This document shows positions 58,952-64,000 of a DNA stretch of 64,000 bases, one piece after another. Position numbers and translations under genes: made by a program. The DNA is taken from NCBI GenBank assembly GCA_029959085.1, contig JARWIR010000001.1, positions 17,599,730 through 17,663,729 on the forward strand. The letters run 5' to 3'. The DNA comes from Nemophila menziesii (Eukaryota; Streptophyta; Magnoliopsida; Boraginales; Hydrophyllaceae). Positions within the stretch are counted from its first letter, which is position 1. Each line of letters opens with the position of its first letter. The notes beneath the pieces are model-generated. The model was not told where the DNA came from, did no database searches, and saw only the letters and a list, made by a program, of their open reading frames with translations.

Positions 58952-59050
58952 TTAAGATATTTGACACTGTAGGAGCAAATTGTTCTTAAAAGGTGTTGGC
59001 GTGCACGTTATTGGGGTTTCGCTGCTAAGTATGGTATGCATAGATAAAAT

Positions 59051-59333
59051 CAAGGTCGGCCCTGACATTTTGGGGCCCTAAGCAAACTCACAAAATGGGA
59101 CCCTCTACATAAATTAAATAAAATATTATTATTAGTGGTTTGAACTCTAAACCTCATAAATGAAAACATACAACTTTACCACCAAACTAATCATACTATA
59201 TCTACATAATTATTTAAATCGAGGATATATATACACGCATAATATATTTAGATAATCGGGGGCCCCTAAGAGCGTCAAAAAATCGGGGGCCCTAAGCAGC
59301 CGCATCTTTTGCTTTACTACAGGACCGGGCCTG
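59051..59333. mobile_element. hAT-type MITE (GGCCGGCCCTG-like ends)
   Basis: The left end CAAGGTCGGCCCTGA and the reverse complement of the right end CAGGCCCGGTCCTGT match at about 10 of 15 bases. GGGGCCCTAAGC occurs near both ends. An 8-bp near-duplication GATAAAAT / GATAAATT flanks it at 59043-59050 and 59334-59341. It landed just after the SCD2-like exon. Confidence 0.65.
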
Positions 59334-59348
59334 GATAAATTATTTTTT

Positions 59349-59456
59349 GTATCGATGAAGTGCGTGTTAAAGGCTTGGATACTCTACTTTGATAATCTGC
59401 TTCTGAAAGAAAGATATACTGAGGAGGAGGTAGATGCAATAACCTTTGATGGTGAG
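59349..59456 (+). pseudogene. Unidentified exon-like fragment
   Basis: A short open stretch (YFDNLLLKERYTEEEVDAI, then TFDGE) ends at a possible donor GGTGAG/GTACTA. It lies on the same strand as the flanking gene fragments. I do not recognise the source gene, and chance cannot be excluded at this length. Confidence 0.3.
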
Positions 59457-59470
59457 GTACTAATGTGAAA

Positions 59471-59632
59471 GGTAAAATACCAAATTACCCCCATTGGTTT
59501 TAAAAGGGACAAATACCCACAACAAGTGACAACTCACCACCTTGATGTTATGAGTTGTCACGAGTTGGATATTTAAAACCATATGGTTTTTTTACCATTT
59601 ATAAAACCACATGGGGTATTTGGTAATTTACC
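59471..59632. mobile_element. Small inverted-repeat element (MITE-like, 162 bp)
   Basis: The left end GGTAAAATACCAAATTACCC and the reverse complement of the right end GGTAAATTACCAAATACCCC pair over about 35 bases including GTGGTTTTA-type sequence. No clear flanking duplication was found. Confidence 0.6.
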
Positions 59633-60179
59633 AGATGTGGTATTCAAATGGTTTGCGATTATAAATAGTTAATTTTTACTCCATTTATGGATTTACCTTT
59701 TGTTTTATATCATAATTAATCGAGTATAACACAGATGGCTATAATTAACCATGAAAAGAAGCAGACTTTCATACTTGGTAAAGAAAGTACCCAGGATGCA
59801 GGTACATATTGCTGTTATAAGCAACACATTGGTCCTGTAATTTTCTAAATAGGTGTAAGTTTGCAAAATATAGGGACATATAGTGTAATTTTGTAGAATG
59901 CAAGAACTTAATTTTGCATACTACAGGGACATAATAGTATACAGATATATTGTCTATACATAATACACAGACATATAGACTTAATTTAAAATCAAGGTTT
60001 TGTAGCGTCAACTAGCGGCATTTTGGATATTTCCACCACACTTTTAGTATCTGTCTATAGGAGGAGATATTCAGGGCATTTGGAAGATTTGATGTATTGT
60101 GAGGAGAAAGTCTCATTTTGTAGGTGCTTTTAACCATTTATTTTCTCCTTTTGCCGATTACTATAATATTATGCTTGAA
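59633..60179. other. Intergenic; TATAGTGCAATTA-type repeats
   Basis: Copies of the intron-repeat phrase (AAAATATAGGGACATATAG) at 59855-59950. 60060-60120 has a short open stretch ending TTTTGTAG/GTGC that might be another eroded MRD1-like exon, but I cannot match it. Confidence 0.35.
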
Positions 60180-60593
60180 AAGAACCCACACAGCCCTATA
60201 TGATGAACATGAATCTAAGAGAGCTTTACTTGATCAACAAGTCGAAGAATTGAACGAAGAAATTGATCCAAATTGAATCGAGTTTTTTTTTACATACATT
60301 TTTCAATATTTTTTTAGTTTCATCTTATATTTTATGTGTTTTTTTATTAATTACAGTCACGATCCATATATGTAAATAATTTGAATGTCAAAACATCTGA
60401 TGAGAGCTTGAAAAAGCATTTAACGGAAGTGCTAGAGTGAAAAGGCATATGCAAAAGTAAGAGAATGAGGCTACTGATGGTATTTGGGAATCATAGGGGG
60501 TTTGCTTTTGTAGAATTTATGACAAAGCAAGAGACATTTAATGCGCTTCAAGCTCTTTCATATACAAATTTATATGGTTATCATATGGTATGA
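60180..60593 (+). pseudogene. MRD1: MRD1/RBM19-like RNA-binding protein fragment (two exons)
   Basis: Exon-like block 1 (60185-60292) encodes ALYDEHESKRALLDQQVEEL then EEIDPN, a stop and IE. After an intron-like gap, block 2 (60357-60593) resumes SRSIYVNNLNVKTSDESLKK, an RRM RNP2 region, a stop, then FGNHRGFAFVEFMTKQE, an RNP1 region, and ALQALSYTNLYG. In MRD1/RBM19, a nucleolar pre-rRNA processing factor with several RRMs, the EEIDPDR-ESRSLYVKNLNFKTSDE junction and the HRGFAFVEF RRM belong to neighbouring RRMs; here they appear fused, so material is missing between them. At least two stops make it dead. Assignment rests on remembered family motifs. Confidence 0.7.
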
Positions 60594-60654
60594 TTTTTTG
60601 GCGAAAACTTATTATTTGTACATGTAAAGTTAAAGAGAGCTAAGTATTGGGTAT

Positions 60655-61480
60655 GTTTAAAAAAGGTGCATTCAGTGACATGGATGAAATTAGCTTCGGG
60701 ATTGAAATCTCAGGGCCATGTAAGCTCCGCTCAATTCAACTTTTTATACTTCTTTTTGAAGATTAGTTTGTGTGGCTTTAACTTTATATAATATAGGGAA
60801 TTTTAGTGCAATTAATTAAAAATTCTACATAGAAAGGTTTAAGATAATGAATTATGTCAACTCTTCAGGGGACAAAACAGTTGGGTAATGGGATGCTCAT
60901 TGTTTCTCTTTTTGAGTTAATTGTACTATAGACTCTTATTTGATTTTATTTAAGTAAATTCACTAGAGGTCCTATATTATGGTGGTTTGTATAGAAAGGT
61001 GGTGAAAATATCAATATCACATATAAGCCTGATGGAACACATATAGCTTATGGAAACCAGGTATAAATTAACCTAGAGGCCCCTCATCTTCGTGTATATC
61101 TGAATTTTCATTCATTCTCATTATAGGATGATGATCTTTCGGTATTAAACGTATTTTTAAGTACAAGTCTAATGACTAGGTATTGAATTTTCATCCGACA
61201 AAGGATTAAAGATATATAGGGACCTATAGTGCATTTAAATCAAACTTCAGGTTAATGAGATTGCATGGAACATAACAAGAGGCGTCTTTTTTCTTACAAC
61301 ATGGGTTGTAGGAGCTTTGTGTGTGACTGCAAGAAGTGTAATTTTACTTTAATTGCATTTTAACCCATCAGGTACCAGGGAAGAACTGTCATACCCATCG
61401 CTTAACAATGCTCACATCAGGTTGCTATTGTATAGCAATTGATCCTGTAGGAAGGTGTGATACTCTATAATCTTTACTGT
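60655..61480 (+). pseudogene. THO3: THO3/TEX1 (THO complex WD40 subunit) fragment with introns
   Basis: Eroded exons in the correct order: KKVHSVTW then MKLASG (60657-60700), SGDKTV then WDA-like (60868-60900), GGENINITYKPDGTHIAYGN ending at an intact CAG/GTA donor (60993-61062), VNEIAWN then FFLTT (61252-61305), LSYPSL and, in another frame, LTSGCYCIAIDPVGR (61385-61455). These match successive WD40 repeats of THO3, a subunit of the THO/TREX complex for mRNP assembly and export. Introns are retained, so it was copied from DNA and is not a processed pseudogene. Stops and frame changes exclude function. N- and C-terminal thirds are absent. Confidence 0.85.
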
Positions 61481-62214
61481 ATCCAGATGCCATAATCGAT
61501 AATCTTTTAGGTTTTCTGCGTTCCACCCTCAAAGGTTTACATATATTGTAATTTACCCCATATGTATTCTACCACTTGAGGCTTAATTTCACATGCACAC
61601 TTGCAATAAGGGGCATTATAAACCGGAAGGGATAAAATGTGATGTATGTAAATCTTAGGATGTGGAATGCGAAAAAAAAAACAATATTTTACTATCAACA
61701 ATCTGATATTAATGTTAAAAAATATTTATTCAATCTAATATTAAAAGAAAATGTTAAATTTGATAGTTCCTTTCTAATTGATTTATACTAGAGAGTCACG
61801 TCATGACCTCTTGGTCTCCACCGCAGAGTAGTCTAACCACTAGACTAACTATCGATAAAATCACCATCATTTTCAAACACGTTTATCTTGGATTTTATAC
61901 CAACCTATAGTTCATAATACTTTGAGGTAACAAATGATTTTTGTGATGTGTATGTCAAAAGAAATGGATAATCATGGTAAATGAGCAAGGCTTGAATAAA
62001 TTCTGTATTAAGAGCATGAAATTATGCGTTCTTGTAGTGATACTAAAGTAATTAGGAAGAACAATCTTTTTGTCAAACAATCTTTTTGTCGAACAATATG
62101 TATAAACATGTGACTTTTGCTATTTCTTGCTTGTTTCAACTCCACTTTTGGTTTTTATTTTATGTTGACGTTAAAGTGAATGAATTGGGTTTGTAGCGTT
62201 AAAAAGTAAAAAAA
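61481..62214. other. Intergenic between THO3 fragment and RPL21
   Basis: AT-rich. The only structured piece is a tRNA-like stretch at 61797-61860 (separate entry). CAATCTTTTTGTC is tandemly doubled near 62065-62090. Confidence 0.45.
61797..61860 (-). repeat. tRNA-like remnant, possibly a SINE head
   Basis: On the minus strand TTAGTCTAGTGGTTAGACTA resembles a tRNA D-arm with a Pol III A-box (TAGTCTAGTGG), followed by GGTGGAGACCAAGAGGTCAT where plant SINEs often carry an anticodon-arm relic. The B-box is not recognisable, and no acceptor stem pairs. Likely a SINE relic or a decayed tRNA. Confidence 0.35.
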
Positions 62215-62337
62215 TGGGCTTTGAGAAAAAAGAATGGGCTTAATTGACGAAATTTCTATTTAGTCGGCCGTCGCGGCCCATATCAATTAAAAACCCTAAT
62301 AGTATTAGTATATAATGAAACTCTTAAGTTAGGGTTT
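62215..62337 (+). promoter_or_regulatory. RPL21 promoter: site II elements, telo-boxes, TATA
   Basis: Site II words TGGGCT at 62215-62220 and 62235-62240 and GGCCCA at 62275-62280, a telo-box AAACCCTAA at 62291-62299, a TATA-like TATATAAT at 62309-62316 and a reverse telo-box TTAGGGTTT at 62329-62337, followed by a pyrimidine-rich leader (CTCTCTTTC). Site II (bound by TCP factors) together with telo-boxes is the standard promoter of plant ribosomal-protein genes and couples expression to cell growth. Confidence 0.85.
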
Positions 62338-62384
62338 CAGTTCTCTCTTTCATTTTCACACCGAAACCTACAGAGAGAGCAAAC

Positions 62385-62951
62385 ATGCCTGCCGGTCATG
62401 GTTTGAGATCCCGTACAAGGGACATGTTCTCTCGAGGTTTCAGAAAGAAAGGTGTGATTCATTTGTCTACTTACCTTAGGATCTTTAAAATAGGAGATTA
62501 CGTCGACGTTAAAGTTAACGGTGCCGTCCACAAGGGTATGCCTCACAAGTTCTATCACGGCCGTACCGGTCGCGTATGGAATGTCACTAAACGGGCCATC
62601 GGAGTTGAAATTAACAAACAGGTATATATTATTTGATTCAAATATTCAATTATGTGGAAACTGATTATACAATTGTTCTTACACACTTGTCAGGTACGAA
62701 ACAAGATCTTAAGAAAGAGGATTCATGTGCGTATTGAGCACGTGCAGCCTTCAAGGTGTACCGAGGAAGTGAAGCTGAGGATACAGAAGAACAATAAAAT
62801 TAAGGCGGAAGCAAAGGCAAGAGGTGAGATTGTTAGCACTAAGAGGCAACCAGAAGGGCCTAAACCTGGTTTTATGGTTGGAGGTGCAACCTTGGAGACT
62901 GTTACTCCCATTCCATATGATGTTGTTAATGATCTCAAGGGTGGTTATTAA
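62385..62951 (+). CDS. RPL21: 60S ribosomal protein L21 (eL21), two exons, 164 aa
   Basis: Exons 62385-62621 and 62694-62951 join in phase 0 across a 72-base GT-AG intron (CAG/GTATAT ... TTGTCAG). The protein starts [20 protein letters not shown] and ends VVNDLKGGY, and at 164 residues matches plant eL21 exactly in length. Conserved blocks are present: [60 protein letters not shown]. It is a structural protein of the large cytosolic ribosomal subunit. The start ATG follows a short pyrimidine-rich leader and the growth-type promoter described above. No damage is seen; likely functional and one member of a small family. Confidence 0.97.
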
Positions 62952-63640
62952 CTTCAATTTTTTTTTCGGTTTAAGTCAATAGCAGTTTAAAATGGTGGAT
63001 TTTTTAATAGTATTTCATCCAATAAATCGATGTCTGTTTTTGTTGAATCTTTTGTCTTCTACTTGGATACTATTAAAAATGTTGGTTTGTGTCATTAATT
63101 TGATAATTGTTATGTTAAGATTTTTTATTTCTCGTGAATGATGGAATCATTACACATAGTATGTCGGGGCCCATCATCCTATTTTTTTGTTTTACACCCG
63201 GTAACTCTTACTCAGCCAGGCTTGGGCAGAATAGCTGAGCAAGTCGCTAATTGGCATTTGCATTTGCATTAGATAGTTTACACATCAAGCTTTTTTATTT
63301 TCGTATTGTTTTTTCTGTTTCTCTCTCGTGATTTCTTATACGGCTGAATAGAGTAGTTAAAAGTAAATAAATAAAGTGCCACACTATAGCAATTTGTGTA
63401 GAACTTGAAAATGTATGATTCAATTGTCTAATGCCCTTGTAGTTTTACATTGACCACATACACATGAAATTTATTATCAGGTGCGTAGTTGGTTAGTTTT
63501 CCTTAGTTTTTGGAGTTTTAGTTGGTTGGAGCCAACTAGTAAGCTTTTTGGGCTAGAGTGAGCTTCTGTAGGACCTATGTCTCCATATTGTGGCTACCCT
63601 TAGCTAAGTCCAATAGCTATTGTGGCATCCTAATTTTTCA
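62952..63640. other. RPL21 3' flank and intergenic
   Basis: T-rich 3' flank that should contain the polyadenylation site (around 62990-63110). No further gene. GGTAACTCTTACTCAGCC near 63200 and other short words are unexplained. Confidence 0.45.
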
Positions 63641-64000
63641 ATTTTTTTTAGACAAAGGGACAAATATATTAAAAGTAGAGGTGAAAGGAGTTAACCAACT
63701 TCAGTCACGGCAAAGTCAAAGTCAGGGAAATCATTACACAAAATAGTCTTTAAATCACTTAGCCAAATTTGTAATATCTTCGACGATGGCCCTGTCCTTC
63801 CATGGACAGTTTGTGCTCGAAGAGTAAATGGCCTTCAAAACAGCTTCAGCATCAGATTTAATTCTGTTGCAAAGGGGAGCATGATCTAGAGCAAACTGAA
63901 CATCACTTCGAATTGCTTTCGCTTCTGCTTCAAAACTAGAGGATGCAGCAATATCCATGACAAAACCATTAATTACTTTACCTTTCCAGTTGCGAATCAC
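63641..64000 (-). mobile_element. 3' end of another L1-type LINE (RNase H), running off window end
   Basis: A minus-strand frame from 64000 to 63755 carries SSFEAEAKAIRSDVQFALDH (catalytic Glu region) and IKSDAEAVLKAIYS (catalytic Asp region) of the LINE C-terminal RNase H (RVT_3), ending at a stop before the last catalytic motif. The 3' UTR follows (TTAATATATTTGTCCCTTTG on the minus strand) and a short A-tail (T-run at 63641-63649 on the plus). The stop comes early, so this copy is probably inactive, but most of it lies outside the window. Confidence 0.8.

Larger units (their letters stand above)
41740..59042 (+). pseudogene. SCD2-like coiled-coil gene fragment, split by two retrotransposons
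   Basis: Read across the insertions, three pieces resemble the conserved segment of plant coiled-coil protein SCD2 (stomatal cytokinesis / clathrin-linked membrane traffic). 41759-41787 encodes GYEAEVL; 46719-46767 continues RSMNQRMFLTHNM after one copy of the Copia target duplication; 58973-59042, after an AG acceptor, gives EQIVLKRCWRARYWGFAAKYG. SCD2 proteins carry a similar ALRTMTQRMILTQEEM...VVLKRCWLARYWGL run (from memory, approximate). The Copia element sits inside the exon and the Athila element in the following intron. Only this small part of the gene is present, so it was a fragment before the insertions or has been eroded since. Confidence 0.6.

Overview
This is nuclear DNA of a flowering plant, most likely a eudicot. 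It has spliced genes with GT-AG introns, an AT-rich background, a plant ribosomal-protein promoter (telo-box plus site II elements) and plant-type LTR retrotransposons, L1-type LINEs, hAT and MULE-like MITEs and a Stowaway MITE. I cannot name the species.

Only two genes look intact. One is a ten-exon gene (nine coding exons, 36675-40300, plus a probable 5' UTR exon near 34811) for a 546-residue EDR2-like/DUF1336 protein of the CW14 type. The other is a two-exon gene for cytosolic ribosomal protein L21 (62385-62951, 164 residues). Most of the rest is transposable-element sequence, much of it with boundaries that can be read directly.

Layout: 1-1887, 5' end of a minus-strand Copia element (gag, primer site, LTR) running off the window. 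2490-3060, one copy of a repeat family rich in ACTGAGT units. 4330-5580, a long foldback-like repeat. 6075-12586, a full-length but frame-broken L1 LINE with a 15-bp target-site duplication (TSD). 13.6-16.5 kb, two MULE-like MITEs, a Stowaway MITE and small palindromic repeats. 17.5-20.35 kb, an old LINE relic. 21.4-25.2 kb, an Athila-like gag relic holding a MITE. 25.4-26.45 kb, the second ACTGAGT-family copy, split by a 469-bp MITE with a perfect TSD. 28897-33950, a complete-ended 5.05-kb hAT element with a dead transposase and a possible captured gene. 34.7-40.3 kb, the EDR2-like gene. 40.58-40.77 kb, a SINE. 41788-46718, a complete Copia element with 243-bp LTRs. 46804-58951, a complete 12.1-kb Athila (Ty3/gypsy) element. 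59.05-61.5 kb, MITEs and gene fragments. 62.2-63 kb, RPL21. 63.64 kb to the end, the 3' end of another LINE.

Two observations stand out. First, fragments of three unrelated conserved genes lie in a row on the same strand with intron remnants: an SCD2-like coiled-coil gene, an MRD1/RBM19-like RRM gene and THO3/TEX1. This looks like captured gene pieces (Helitron or Pack-type), and both LTR elements inserted into it. Second, two unrelated retroelements (the Copia LTR at 1.4-1.65 kb and the Athila 3' region at 54.57-54.92 kb) each carry a cluster of the same palindromic word, GGTGYACC with CG-rich flanks. I found no CRISPR array, and no canonical tRNA or rRNA gene.
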